A stretch of DNA of 64,000 bases from Granulicella sp. (GCA_003133205.1 PKWK01000347.1:17861-81860); one strand, 5' to 3'. Positions 1-9,138 are shown, counted from the first letter of the stretch. Notes: generated by a model not told the origin, from the sequence alone. Made by a program: numbers and translations.

Positions 1-29
1 ACTCGAAGTGGGAGATGCATAAAGCCATT

Positions 30-1028
30 TCAGCCGAGTTGGCTGACTTTGGTGCGGACATGCTCGAAATCCGGTCGTCCCAGTCCGCGCTTCTCGGCCA
101 GTTTCAGGTATGGCAACGAGTTGGCGTCGAGATTCCAGTAAGCTTTGGCGACATAGGCATCCAGGGCCACCGGGTCTGTGCCCGCAACCAGCGTCTTGTG
201 CAAGGCAACGTCCTCCACATTGCCGCCAGTCGGACCATTGCGCAGTAGTACCCGGTAACAATCGATCATGGTCAGAGTGGGCAGCATGAAAGCCGCAAGA
301 TCGACCAGGCTCTGATGGATCTGTTGGTGCAGCCGGTTGCGCTCGCCGCCAAGAATCCCATACCAGTTCTTGAATCCCAGCGTGGCTCCAGTGAGGGCAT
401 GATGTTTGGCGATGGGCAGATTGATGATCTTGTCGGCCTGGAGAAACGGCTCAAATACCTGCCAGTTCTGCAGGATTTCGCCGCCCAGATTCACCTCGCG
501 GAACCGTGCTGGATCGGGCAGGATCACTTCCGCTCCCTCGCTGCGAGCCGCGGCCGCGATGCCGGAGCGGTGGAAACATCGCTCAGCCTCGTTGCAACTC
601 ACATCGGTGACGATTACCCTCTTCGCGCCGGCCTGCCAGCACTGCTTCACCGTTTCGGCGACAACATCGGGATTCGTATTCGCCGCCTGTTCCGGAGTCC
701 GGTCCCAGGCAATATTCGGCTTGAGCACAACCACGTCGTTGTGCGCTATGAACCGGCTGACGCCCCCCAGGTCGTCGAACGCCCGCCGGACGAGGGCACG
801 CGGATCTTCACCCTGCACCACAACCATCTCCGGCAGCGCTGCGTTGGATTCAACGGTGTGATCGCGTCGAGCATTTGCCGCGATCGTCGAGACGGGCAGC
901 ACACTTCGTTCGGACAGCCAAAAGGCCGCAGCCGCAGTGCCAGCGCCAGCGCCCGTCAGCCGCAGCAACTGCAGCATCGCCTCGCGGCGAGTCATCCTGC
1001 CATCAGGAGCCGGGTTGTCGGAAGCCAT
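30..1028 (-). CDS. DUF362 domain protein, Tat-type signal (second of two)
   Basis: A 332-residue DUF362-family protein of unknown reaction. Residues 12-40 look like a twin-arginine leader (MTRREAML followed by an Ala/Gly-rich hydrophobic stretch), so export to the periplasm or the membrane face is likely. The DUF362 body shows the typical NDVVVLKPNIAWDRTP segment, a VTDVSCNEAERCF segment and the NLPIAKHHALTGATLGFKN core. The ferredoxin tail carried by some DUF362 proteins is absent. The start at 1028 is supported by an upstream AAGGGGG stretch. It is the last gene of a minus-strand operon, 11 bases after the other DUF362 gene. Family membership is clear from motifs. Because its neighbours are Fe-S redox proteins, a role in exported electron transfer is inferred, not shown. 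Confidence 0.85.
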   Translation of the reverse strand: MASDNPAPDGRMTRREAMLQLLRLTGAGAGTAAAAFWLSERSVLPVSTIAANARRDHTVESNAALPEMVVVQGEDPRALVRRAFDDLGGVSRFIAHNDVVVLKPNIAWDRTPEQAANTNPDVVAETVKQCWQAGAKRVIVTDVSCNEAERCFHRSGIAAAARSEGAEVILPDPARFREVNLGGEILQNWQVFEPFLQADKIINLPIAKHHALTGATLGFKNWYGILGGERNRLHQQIHQSLVDLAAFMLPTLTMIDCYRVLLRNGPTGGNVEDVALHKTLVAGTDPVALDAYVAKAYWNLDANSLPYLKLAEKRGLGRPDFEHVRTKVSQLG

Positions 1029-1039
1029 TGGCCACCCCC

Positions 1040-2026
1040 TTATGCAATGCTGTGCTCGATCAGCGCAATCCGTGCGGGATCATTCGTCCCGAGTTGGTGT
1101 TGCGCATCCGCTGCAGTGGCGATGTAATGCCATGGCGTACCCGCCTGCTCCAGCGTTTTCAAGCCCTGTTCCGCGCGCTTGCGCTCTATAATCTGCGCGC
1201 TGGTGTGGTCGATCGCAACCCGGTCCTCGCCTACCATCAGGCCGTTCTCGTTCCATGCATACTCGGGCCGGTATCCGGGTCCACCTTCATAGAGCGCGGT
1301 CATCATATCGCCAATCACGAAGCGGACCTTCTGCCGTATCTCGGGAATCATGTTGAGGTCGGCAATATATGGATTGCATGCGGAGCCATGCATTGCATTC
1401 GGATTATTGATCACGCCATACATGTTCTTCATCGCCATGGTTACGCCCGCTAGATTGTGGCTCTTCAGGACTGGCATGTTGATCACCAGATCGCACTGGG
1501 TGAGAATCTTCGAAAGTCGCGTCGTGACTACACCGTGGCTCACCGCCGCGTCTTCATATCCGGCGGTGTCCGAAGCAAAGCAGCGCACCGCGCCGGGCGC
1601 ACTCGATAGCTTGTACCCAGCCGCTTGCAGGTCGCGGCTGCCGCGGTCCCACACAATAATGTCGCCAGGCTTGATGCCGGCCTGCTGCAAGCGTTCGCAG
1701 ATGGTCGCCACCAGCGCCACATTCGGCGACAAGGCGCGACCGAGGCAATTCAACTTAAGCCCAACCACCTGGCCGGGGCGAACAAGCTGCTTCCATGGCT
1801 GGACTGGATTCTGAGTATTGAAGTACGTCTGCATCGCATGGTCGAGCATGGCAGCCACGCGCTTCTCGTCGGGAGAGGGGCCCGGGGTGCGGAGTTTCGC
1901 ATCACGCACGATGACTACCTTCGACTTTTCCGTGGTCCTGGTCTGGCCCAATGCAAACTTCGTGCTCGTTCCGAGGACAGCGGCCCCTGCCACCATCTCC
2001 TTAACAAACTCACGCCGGTTTTGCAT
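1040..2026 (-). CDS. DUF362 domain protein, Tat-type signal (first of two)
   Basis: A 328-residue DUF362 protein, paralogous to its downstream neighbour. The leader begins MQNRREFVKEMVAGAAVLG, a twin-arginine-like signal followed by an export-type hydrophobic region. Core segments include VGLKLNCLGRALSPN, the NMPVLKSHNLAGVTMAMKN motif shared with the other copy, and a long C-terminal alpha/beta part. I chose the ATG at 2026 because a strong GGAGGTG ribosome site lies just upstream; the frame stays open further upstream but is not protein-like there. It sits 35 bases after the DUF6599 lipoprotein gene and 11 bases before the second DUF362 gene. No cofactor-binding cysteine clusters are visible. 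The reaction is unknown. Confidence 0.85.
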   Translation of the reverse strand: MQNRREFVKEMVAGAAVLGTSTKFALGQTRTTEKSKVVIVRDAKLRTPGPSPDEKRVAAMLDHAMQTYFNTQNPVQPWKQLVRPGQVVGLKLNCLGRALSPNVALVATICERLQQAGIKPGDIIVWDRGSRDLQAAGYKLSSAPGAVRCFASDTAGYEDAAVSHGVVTTRLSKILTQCDLVINMPVLKSHNLAGVTMAMKNMYGVINNPNAMHGSACNPYIADLNMIPEIRQKVRFVIGDMMTALYEGGPGYRPEYAWNENGLMVGEDRVAIDHTSAQIIERKRAEQGLKTLEQAGTPWHYIATAADAQHQLGTNDPARIALIEHSIA

Positions 2027-2061
2027 AATGCACCTCCGTGCAGCGTCCACTGCCACTTGTC

Positions 2062-2550
2062 CTACAGTCTGCTCTCGACACCATGGGCCAACGCCAGCAA
2101 TGCGTCGGCTTCCCCGGGCGCTGCTTCGTAGGCCGTAATACGCACAAGATACGGCCCATGGCGAAAGACCACGCTCCGTTCGAACAGGCGTGCCGCATCG
2201 CCCAACTGCACACTCTTGCTGCCGACCGGCGGATCGGCGTCGAAGATCGTCTTCGCGCCAGCCGCCGTCTTCATGGTGTATATGTCCACCACCGCTTCCA
2301 GACTTCCTTGGAATTTGTAGTCCGAAGTCGATGTGGTGACCACCCCGGCATTGACATACTGATCGGCTCCGCCGTCGATGTACTGCCACAGGTTCGCGGC
2401 ATCGAACGTTTGTGTCTTGTCGCCTTTTTCCCATCCCGCGACCACTCCCGAAGCAGGAAAGTGATTCTTCCTGCACCCCACGCCCATCAGTACCGTCACC
2501 GTTAGCAATGCGGTCATCGCTGCTCTCTTCATCCTCTGTATCTTGATCAT
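2062..2550 (-). CDS. DUF6599-like small lipoprotein
   Basis: About 162 residues. The N-terminus (MIKIQRMKRAAMTALLTVTV...VGC) looks like a lipoprotein signal with Cys near residue 25, although Gly at -3 is not the usual residue. The mature part has the pattern GWEKGDKTQTFDAANLWQYIDGGADQY, a match to the second DUF6599-type protein at 5702-6544 (GW...TADNLYDYKDGGAEGY). The start ATG at 2550 overlaps the stop of the polyferredoxin gene as ATGA, so translation is probably coupled. The two DUF362 genes follow it. I assign DUF6599 from memory of the DGGA motif and context. The function is not known; a periplasmic partner of the Fe-S proteins is inferred from coupling. Confidence 0.7.
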   Translation of the reverse strand: MIKIQRMKRAAMTALLTVTVLMGVGCRKNHFPASGVVAGWEKGDKTQTFDAANLWQYIDGGADQYVNAGVVTTSTSDYKFQGSLEAVVDIYTMKTAAGAKTIFDADPPVGSKSVQLGDAARLFERSVVFRHGPYLVRITAYEAAPGEADALLALAHGVESRL

Positions 2551-4232
2551 GACTGCGCCTTTCCCTTTCTTCTGGTCAGCAGAATCTGACTGTCTGCCGA
2601 CCGGCTTTCCCCAATACTGGTCACGTACACGGCCGGATGCTCCTGCAGCGGACATGCATACTCGCAGGCTCCGCAACCGACACAGCGGCTAGGATCGACG
2701 TGCGGTTGCTTCAGCACTTTCTTGTTGCCGTCCGCATCGACGATCTCAACTTCCTGCAGATAAATGGCTTTCGGCGATACCGGACACCACTCTTCACAAA
2801 CGATGCAGTCGGTCGCCATCGCCCACGGCAGACATCTGCCGCGATCGTAAAACGCCGTACCCAGGCGGACGGCTTTCGCGTCGCCCTGGCCAACACCGAC
2901 CACCCAGCCTTTTTCTTGCGGCGTGAGCTTCCAGATCGCCCCGGTTGGGCAAACCTCCGAGCAGAGCACGCAGCTCGGCTCGCAATATCCGATGCGCGGT
3001 GTCAGTACAGGCGTCCAGACGCCTTCCAATCCTGCCTCGGTCAGCGCAGGCTGCAGCGAATTGTTCGGACACACCTTCATGCATTCGCCGCAGCGGATGC
3101 AGCGCGAAAGGAAATCCGTCTCTTCGAGAGCTCCCGGTGGGCGAATTAGACGCTCATTACGGCTCTTTCCCAGAGCCGTATTGGCGCGCAGAAGCGGAAC
3201 CGCGGCAATCCCTGTGACCAGCCCGGTGATCATCTTGCGGCGAGGCAGATTCGGCCCGGCGACCTCCGTCTCCTTTCGAAAGAATCGGAATTCGAGGCTC
3301 TGATGCGGACAAGCACCGACGCAGTTCATGCACATCAGGCATTCAGCCTTGTGCCATGGCACGCCGCCTATCGGATCGTCGCCGCCCTGGCAATGGAGCA
3401 GGCAGCGATTACAGCGGTCGCAGGTTGCCGAATCCTTATGCAGGCCGAGGACCGACCAGCGCGATGCCACCCCGAGCAATGCACCCAGCGGACACAGCGC
3501 GCGGCACCAGAAGCGAGTCACTCGCAGGTTGGCCGCCAGTAAAACAAGAAGAATCAGTCCCAGGTACACGCCCTGGCGAAAATGAGGCTGCCTGAAGTTC
3601 AGTATGGTCGCGGAAAGCACAGCATGAAGACCTGTACCCGTCGCCTGAAGTACGCTGACGCCGCTGTGCTGGAGCGCGTTCAAGGTCGCATTCGACGCAT
3701 AGTTAGTCGCGGGCAGAATCGACAGCCCCATGGACCGCACCAGCAGACTGAAAGGATCGAGCCATCCCACCAGGCCCGTGCCGCACACAGCCGCGGCCAG
3801 CACCGCGATCAGGATGACGTACTTGGTTCGCTGCCATAGCTTGTAGCGATTGGCATCGATGCCCTGCTTGCCGCGCTTCTTCTCCGATTTCAGGCTGCCG
3901 AAAAAGTGGTGGAGGGTGCCCATTGGACAGATCCAGCCGCAGAAAAATCGTCCGAAAAACATCACTGGCAGCAAGATCAGCAGGCTCCACAACAGGCCGC
4001 GATAGAGAGCATGGGTCGCCAGCGCATTCGAAAGCGCCACCAGAGGATCAAGCTCGAAGAACAGGCGCACCGGCCAATGCATCCGGAGTTCGCTCCCTGG
4101 GCCAACCGCCCCGCGAAACTCCGTCATGAGGAGAAGGAATGCAAATAACGCAAGAAAGGATATCTGCGATACGCGTCGCAGCGTGACGACCCGGAATCGA
4201 GCGAATAATCTAGCGAACATGGGTCGAACCAA
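2547..4232 (-). CDS. NapH/NapG-like membrane polyferredoxin
   Basis: A 561-residue membrane Fe-S protein. The N-terminal part has several hydrophobic helices carrying two NapH/CcoG-type cysteine motifs, FFCGWICPMGT and RFWCRALCPLGA. Next come 4Fe-4S clusters CDRCNRCLLHC and CLMCMNCVGACP. A second RR-containing hydrophobic segment (LPRRKMITGLVTGIAAVPLL, about residues 327-346) precedes a NapG-like domain with CIRCGECMKVCP, CEPSCVLCSEVCP, CIVCEEWCP and CVGCGACEYACP. The layout resembles NapH fused to NapG, and the probable job is moving electrons across the cytoplasmic membrane to exported acceptors. The start at 4232 is TTG with AAGGAG five bases upstream; an ATG lies 12 bases further in. It leads the minus-strand operon with DUF6599 and both DUF362 genes. 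Confidence 0.9.
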   Translation of the reverse strand: MVRPMFARLFARFRVVTLRRVSQISFLALFAFLLLMTEFRGAVGPGSELRMHWPVRLFFELDPLVALSNALATHALYRGLLWSLLILLPVMFFGRFFCGWICPMGTLHHFFGSLKSEKKRGKQGIDANRYKLWQRTKYVILIAVLAAAVCGTGLVGWLDPFSLLVRSMGLSILPATNYASNATLNALQHSGVSVLQATGTGLHAVLSATILNFRQPHFRQGVYLGLILLVLLAANLRVTRFWCRALCPLGALLGVASRWSVLGLHKDSATCDRCNRCLLHCQGGDDPIGGVPWHKAECLMCMNCVGACPHQSLEFRFFRKETEVAGPNLPRRKMITGLVTGIAAVPLLRANTALGKSRNERLIRPPGALEETDFLSRCIRCGECMKVCPNNSLQPALTEAGLEGVWTPVLTPRIGYCEPSCVLCSEVCPTGAIWKLTPQEKGWVVGVGQGDAKAVRLGTAFYDRGRCLPWAMATDCIVCEEWCPVSPKAIYLQEVEIVDADGNKKVLKQPHVDPSRCVGCGACEYACPLQEHPAVYVTSIGESRSADSQILLTRRKGKAQS

Positions 4233-4532
4233 GAACGCTCCTTATCCCTTCAGGAGCGCAGTCGGCGCATCTGTTTCTTGCCGCGCGTCATAACCCGAAC
4301 ATTGCGGCAACGTCGACAGGCACGCAGAAAACTAGCATCGATTTTTCGTCCGTGTGCCGCGATGGTCAGTGATGCCCATCACCTGCCAGCGGCTATCTAC
4401 TGTGCTATACGGTGTCATGGAGACCTCAGAGCAATCGCGTAAACGTCGATTCGACGGGATAAGCACGGCTTAGGAGCGGTTCGAGGTCGCCATTTTCCCC
4501 TCCTATGCCGACTTGCCAATGGAGGTAACTTC
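4233..4532. promoter_or_regulatory. Divergent intergenic region of the redox locus
   Basis: These 300 bases separate the minus-strand polyferredoxin operon from the plus-strand aldo/keto reductase operon and should hold both promoters. A TGTGCTATAC sequence near 4401-4410 resembles an extended -10 element for the plus strand, but no good -35 is visible. The reductase has a clear GGAGGT ribosome site near 4519. I found no convincing operator palindrome. Confidence 0.35.
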
Positions 4533-5705
4533 ATGAAAACAAACACGTCTCGCCGGGACTTCTTGTCTGCTGGATTGGCTCTTCCTGTTGTGACCGCGAC
4601 TTCCAGAATGGGGCTTTGGCAGTCGTCCGAGACTCCCATCCCAGGCACTCCCAGTTCCCCCGCCAAACTCGATTACAGAACCTTGGGCCACACAGGCCTC
4701 AAGGTGACCACCGTGGGATTCGGATGCATGATCACGTCGGACCCCAGCGTGATTGGACGCGCAGCCGATGCTGGAATCACATACTTCGATACCGCGCGCG
4801 GCTATCAACACGGCAACAACGAACGCATGGTGGGCGCGGCCCTGGGGAACAAACGGAAGCAGGTCGTACTCTCCACCAAGACGGAAGCTCATGACAAGGA
4901 GGGAGCCCTGCAAGAGCTCGAAACCAGTCTGCGCGAACTTAACACGGATTATGTCGATATCTGGTATCTCCATGGCAAAAGCCGACCGGCCGATATTCAT
5001 GACGACATGATCGAAGCGCAACAGCTTGCCAAGAAACAGGGCAAGGCCCGCTTTGTCGGCATCAGCACGCACAGCGGCCAGCAGGAACTACTGCCCTGGA
5101 TGACACAAAAGGGCGTCTTCGACGTGGTCCTGACTGCCTACAACTTTTCCATGGACCCCGGCATGGAGCAGGCGATCGAGGTGGCCGCCAAGGCCGGTAT
5201 GGGCGTGGTTGCGATGAAAGTGATGGCTGGAGGATTTCGCAGCCTGAGACCCGGCGATCCCACTCGCCAGAAGTTGTCGCAGGATGGCGCCATGTTGGCA
5301 GCGCTGAAGTGGGTCATCAAACACCCCAACGTCTCAACGACCATTCCCAGCATGACCGACATGGACCAGTTGGAGGAGAACCTGAGAGCCATGGGGAATC
5401 CATTCTCCGCCAATGACGAGAAGCTGCTGGCCGAGCAACTGGAGTTCATCCAGCCGCTTTATTGCCGTATGTGCGGAAAGTGCAAAGGTACCTGCGCAAA
5501 GGGATTGCCGGTCGCCGATGTGCTCCGCTCCCTTACCTACGCCGACGGCTATCGCCAGTTCGCGCTGGGGCGGGAGAGGTTTATGGAGCTGACCTCCGAG
5601 CAGGTTGCAGTCCGCTGCGGTGATTGTGCCGAATGCACGGTGAAGTGTCCTTTCGGCGTCCAGGTATCGAGCCGGATGGCGCGGGCGCAGGAATTGTTCG
5701 CATGA
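4533..5705 (+). CDS. Tat-exported aldo/keto reductase with Fe-S C-terminal domain
   Basis: 390 residues. The leader SRRDFLSAGLALPVV is a classic twin-arginine signal, so the protein is probably exported folded with its cofactors. Residues about 45-300 are an aldo/keto reductase barrel: LGHTGLKVTTVGFGC at the N-terminus, then ITYFDTARGYQHGNNE with the catalytic Asp and Tyr, LSTKTEAHD with the Lys, and IWYLHGKS with the His. The C-terminus has two cysteine sets, CRMCGKCKGTC and CGDCAECTVKCP, typical of Fe-S-tailed aldo/keto reductases. The substrate is unknown. The start has a GGAGGTAACTTC ribosome site. Its stop overlaps the next ATG (ATGA at 5702-5705). Confidence 0.9.
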   Translation: MKTNTSRRDFLSAGLALPVVTATSRMGLWQSSETPIPGTPSSPAKLDYRTLGHTGLKVTTVGFGCMITSDPSVIGRAADAGITYFDTARGYQHGNNERMVGAALGNKRKQVVLSTKTEAHDKEGALQELETSLRELNTDYVDIWYLHGKSRPADIHDDMIEAQQLAKKQGKARFVGISTHSGQQELLPWMTQKGVFDVVLTAYNFSMDPGMEQAIEVAAKAGMGVVAMKVMAGGFRSLRPGDPTRQKLSQDGAMLAALKWVIKHPNVSTTIPSMTDMDQLEENLRAMGNPFSANDEKLLAEQLEFIQPLYCRMCGKCKGTCAKGLPVADVLRSLTYADGYRQFALGRERFMELTSEQVAVRCGDCAECTVKCPFGVQVSSRMARAQELFA

Positions 5706-6544
5706 GGTCCGCCCATTTGGCGCTGCTTACAATCCTTCTGGCAGCGGGGCTGGCACGTGCCCAGGACTACCTCGACTGCCATTTCGTGTCCGGCTGGGAA
5801 CAGTCCGGGCCAAAACGTCAGTACACAGCTGACAACCTCTACGACTACAAGGATGGCGGCGCCGAAGGTTACCTTCTCTTCAGCTTCGTGCGCATGCAAG
5901 GCATCGACTGCAAGTCGGGCGGGAATACGCTGACGATCGACGTCTCGGACATGACCGATGCGGACTCAGCATACGGCATGTTCGCCGCCAACAGTGATCC
6001 CCGCCTGCCTATCGCCAAAATCGGAATGGGCGGCCAGATCCAACCCCAGAGCGCCATCTTCGCGAAGGGTAAGTACTACGTCGAAATGGTCGAAATCGAC
6101 CCCAATCCAAACGGCGACCATACTGCGGAACTGAAGGCTTTCGTAATCAGGATGCAGGAGCGCCTTGAGGGCCGGGACACTGCCCCGGAGGCTTTGGAGT
6201 GGTTTCCCAAAGAGAACCTCACCTCCGCGACGCTGGTCCCGGAAAGCGTGCTCGGCCTGCGTCTGCTCAAGCGCGGCTACGTGGCGAAGTACAAGCAAGG
6301 ACAGGCGTTTATCGTGCTGGAGTCCTCGCCAGAATCCGCCGCAGAGGTCCTAAAGGAGCTCCGGGAGCGGTTTGACACTGCTACACCTGCACCGGTTGGC
6401 GACGAGGCGTTCCAGGCGAAGGCACCGTACCTGGACGGAATCTGCATCTTTCGCAAGGGTCGTTACCTTGGGGGGTACGCAAACCTGCCCGAACCCCAGC
6501 AAGCTGCTTCCAAGGCCGCTAGGCTCGCCGCCCGCATTCCGTAA
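5702..6544 (+). CDS. DUF6599-type secreted protein
   Basis: 280 residues starting MRSAHLALLTILLAAGLARAQ, a type I signal peptide ending near residue 21, so it is periplasmic. The mature protein has two similar halves. The first begins FVSGWEQSGPKRQYTADNL then YDYKDGGAEGY and continues DMTDADSAYGMFAAN. The second includes LVPESVLGLRLLKRGYVAKY and ends with a QAFIVLE...GICIFRKGRYLGGY segment. It shares the GW...NLY.Y.DGGA pattern with the lipoprotein at 2062-2550. Its ATG overlaps the reductase stop, so the two are translationally coupled. The function is unknown. The repeated pairing of DUF6599 genes with Fe-S genes on both arms is the main clue to a shared process. Confidence 0.8.
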   Translation: MRSAHLALLTILLAAGLARAQDYLDCHFVSGWEQSGPKRQYTADNLYDYKDGGAEGYLLFSFVRMQGIDCKSGGNTLTIDVSDMTDADSAYGMFAANSDPRLPIAKIGMGGQIQPQSAIFAKGKYYVEMVEIDPNPNGDHTAELKAFVIRMQERLEGRDTAPEALEWFPKENLTSATLVPESVLGLRLLKRGYVAKYKQGQAFIVLESSPESAAEVLKELRERFDTATPAPVGDEAFQAKAPYLDGICIFRKGRYLGGYANLPEPQQAASKAARLAARIP

Positions 6545-6574
6545 GAGACCGATTGGCATGGATATCTATGGTTT

Positions 6575-6593
6575 GTCCGGCAATCTGCCGGAC
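6575..6593. repeat. Perfect hairpin after the DUF6599 gene
   Basis: GTCCGGCA and TGCCGGAC form an 8-bp perfect stem around a three-base loop, 30 bases after the DUF6599 stop codon. No U-run follows, so it may stabilise the mRNA 3' end or act as a weak terminator. Confidence 0.5.
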
Positions 6594-7200
6594 CCGTCGG
6601 AGGAAGACGGAAGTAAAGTGGATTGCTTCTTAACCCACACCTCATGGGACAGCATTTTGGCAGTCTTCGCCATCTTGTTTTCATTCATTTCCTTGCACTT
6701 GTAGAGTCCAGCCGGTCCCCATGGGGTTAGCCAGGCATAATGTGACAGTTTCGGCTGCGCCGCGGTCCGCTCCGACCAATGGACGTGAATCATGTGATTC
6801 TTGCCAATTGTGGTCCCGCGGAGGAGGAGGGATTCTCTAAGGTCGGATTTCCGATGCCGTCTGGAATCAACCAGATATAGCGATTCTCCCGCTAAAATCA
6901 AGGGTTTCGTGGCTTTCACCACATATTGAATCATAAGGCTTTCTAACGCTCTGTATCAATGGAAAACGCTCGAAAGTGTCACACGGAGCCAGGGCAAGTG
7001 CAGCAGCATCTATGGCATCGCTAGTAGCACAGATACATGAATCTAATCTCCACGGTCGCCGTGAGGATGTCCTCACTTTCAAGCGGCAGAAGAGAGACCG
7101 TACTAGTGCCGCGGTTTTTACCCGCCCATTTAGTGGACGGTCGTTTGCAACGGTATAAGAACTACGGCGGCAAGTCGATCTTGCGCCCACACCGGAGTTG
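6594..7200. other. Gene-poor intergenic stretch
   Basis: About 600 bases between the redox locus and the amidase. On the minus strand an open frame of about 122 codons runs from 6934 to 6566 (start MIQYVVKATKPLILAGE), but it has no clear ribosome site, reads through the hairpin at 6575-6593 and matches no family I recognise. I leave it uncalled. No palindrome or RNA gene stands out in the rest. Confidence 0.4.
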
Positions 7201-8997
7201 TTAGAAGCCCGTCGGCCTTATTGCGGCAACATCGAACTCTCGCTCCATCGCGATGCCCGCTTCGGCTACAGTTCCTTCTTCAAATAGCCGCCCAACCAGC
7301 GTAACGCCATGCGGCACTCGCCTAGGCGGCGTGAATTTCGGCAGCGGGTTCTTCGGGTCGGGCGCCCAATCGCTCCGCGCTTGCGATACTTCCACAAACC
7401 CTGCGCGCATGGTTAAAGATGGATGCCCGGTGAAGTTTGTAATCACGAGAAACTCGTCGCGCAGCGAAGGCACGAGCAGCAGGTCAACCTCCGAGAAGAT
7501 TCGCTCCATCTCCATCGCGACCTTGCGCCTCAGCCTGTCCGCCTGTACAAAGTCCACCGCCGAGAGGAACCGCGATTGGCGAAACGTATTCGGCCACGCA
7601 TCCGGCACCTGCATCTTCAACCCGTCGACCTTGTGGCTCAGCGTCAGCTCCTCAAACGCCGCCGCCGCCTCCGCAAACAGAATGATGTTCAGCGAGTCGT
7701 ACGGCCAATCCGGCAGCGACACCTCAACCGGCTTCATCCCCAGCTTCTTCACGGTCTCGAGCGCCGCACGATCCACCGCGGTTGCAGGCGCGGCCTGCAT
7801 CCACGCCGGAATGTATCCCACGCGAAGACGCGAAATATCGGCGCTGGAATCGAACGCCAGTTTGCACGGAACACTCGCTACATCTGTCGCATCAGGCCCG
7901 CTAATGGCATGGAGCACCAGCATCGTGTCTTCGACGGACCGCGCCATTGGTCCCAGCTTGTCGCAGCTCCAACTCAGCGTCATCGCTCCGGTTCGTGGTA
8001 CTCGCCCATAGGTCGGTCGCAGCCCCGTAACGCCGCATCGCATCGACGGGCTCACAATGCTGCCCTGCGTCTCGCTTCCGATCGCGAACCCCACTAGCCC
8101 AGCCGCGACTGCTGCACCCGGTCCTGCGCTTGAACCGGACGAACCCTCTTCGAGTAGCCAGGGATTCATCGTCTGCCCGCCAAACCAGATATCGTTGAGC
8201 GCCAAAGCGCCAAGGCTCAACTTTGCGACCAGCACTGCGCCCGCCTCGTTGAGTCGGGCCGTCACCGTTGCATCCTTGTCGGGCACGCGATTGCGATATG
8301 GCTCTGCACCATAGGTCGTCGGAATTCCTGCCGTATCGAGCAGGTCTTTCGCGCCCCACGGAATCCCATGCAAGGGGCCTCGATACTTGCCCGCGGCAAT
8401 CTCCCGATCCGCCGCACGAGCCTGCTCCAGCGCGTGCTCACGCGTCAACGTAATCACACAGTGAAGCTTCGGATCGAACGTCTCCAGCCGCTTCAGATAG
8501 ATATTGGTTAGCCGCTCCGAGGTAATCTTTCGCGACTTAATCCATGCGGCGAGCATCACGACCGGCGCGAACGCGATGTCCGCATCGTTCGCGGGAAGGC
8601 CGGGTACAGGATAGGCGCGAATCGAAAACTCATCCTTTGCCGGGCCGCTCGTCCTTCCCGGCAAAGTGGGATTCCACAGTGTCGCTGGTGCGATCGTCTC
8701 CTCGATGTGCAGCTTCCGCGGCCCAACCCGGCGCTCATATACGGAAGCCAGCGATTGCTGCCAATTGCCCGCCGCCTGCGCGAGGTCCTTCGGCGACATC
8801 TCGACCTGCACGAGCTTTTCGGCCTCGGAAAACGTCTCCGGCGTCACCACCGGTCCGACCGGCGCAGCCGTTCCAAAGGCAGGCGGAGCTCCTGGCGTCG
8901 TTGGCGTTTGCTTTGCTCGTGCGGTGCTGGCAGACATCGCCGCCCCCAACAATCCCAAGGAACCTTTTGCAAGAAACTCCCGACGTGACCGCGGCAT
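7201..8997 (-). CDS. Tat-exported amidase (amidase signature family)
   Basis: 598 residues. The leader SRREFLAKGSLGLLGAA is a Tat-type signal. The amidase-signature fold is clear: GIPWGAKDLLDTAG carries the catalytic Lys, and the Gly/Ser-rich GSSGSSAGPGAAVAAGLVGF supplies the cis-Ser/Ser nucleophile pair, followed by IGSETQGSIVSP. Such enzymes hydrolyse C-N amide bonds; the exact substrate cannot be read from sequence. I chose the ATG at 8997 because AAAAAGGAG lies five bases before it. It follows the M28 peptidase gene by 141 bases on the same strand, so the two may be co-transcribed, with a peptide or amide nutrient as the inferred target. Confidence 0.9.
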   Translation of the reverse strand: MPRSRREFLAKGSLGLLGAAMSASTARAKQTPTTPGAPPAFGTAAPVGPVVTPETFSEAEKLVQVEMSPKDLAQAAGNWQQSLASVYERRVGPRKLHIEETIAPATLWNPTLPGRTSGPAKDEFSIRAYPVPGLPANDADIAFAPVVMLAAWIKSRKITSERLTNIYLKRLETFDPKLHCVITLTREHALEQARAADREIAAGKYRGPLHGIPWGAKDLLDTAGIPTTYGAEPYRNRVPDKDATVTARLNEAGAVLVAKLSLGALALNDIWFGGQTMNPWLLEEGSSGSSAGPGAAVAAGLVGFAIGSETQGSIVSPSMRCGVTGLRPTYGRVPRTGAMTLSWSCDKLGPMARSVEDTMLVLHAISGPDATDVASVPCKLAFDSSADISRLRVGYIPAWMQAAPATAVDRAALETVKKLGMKPVEVSLPDWPYDSLNIILFAEAAAAFEELTLSHKVDGLKMQVPDAWPNTFRQSRFLSAVDFVQADRLRRKVAMEMERIFSEVDLLLVPSLRDEFLVITNFTGHPSLTMRAGFVEVSQARSDWAPDPKNPLPKFTPPRRVPHGVTLVGRLFEEGTVAEAGIAMEREFDVAAIRPTGF

Positions 8998-9138
8998 AGT
9001 GCTCCTTTTTAGGTTCTGCCTGAGTGAAATCGAATGCGACACACTCAGGTATATCACCCGGTTCATACGCAATTGATTCCGCTTCAATCGCCCTGCTATT
9101 CACATAAATTGCCGGCACAAACATTGAGTGGGCCAAGC

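Noticed and set aside
6566..6934. Hypothetical minus-strand gene of 122 codons
   Set aside because: No convincing ribosome site, no known motif, and it runs through a hairpin that belongs to the end of the DUF6599 gene.
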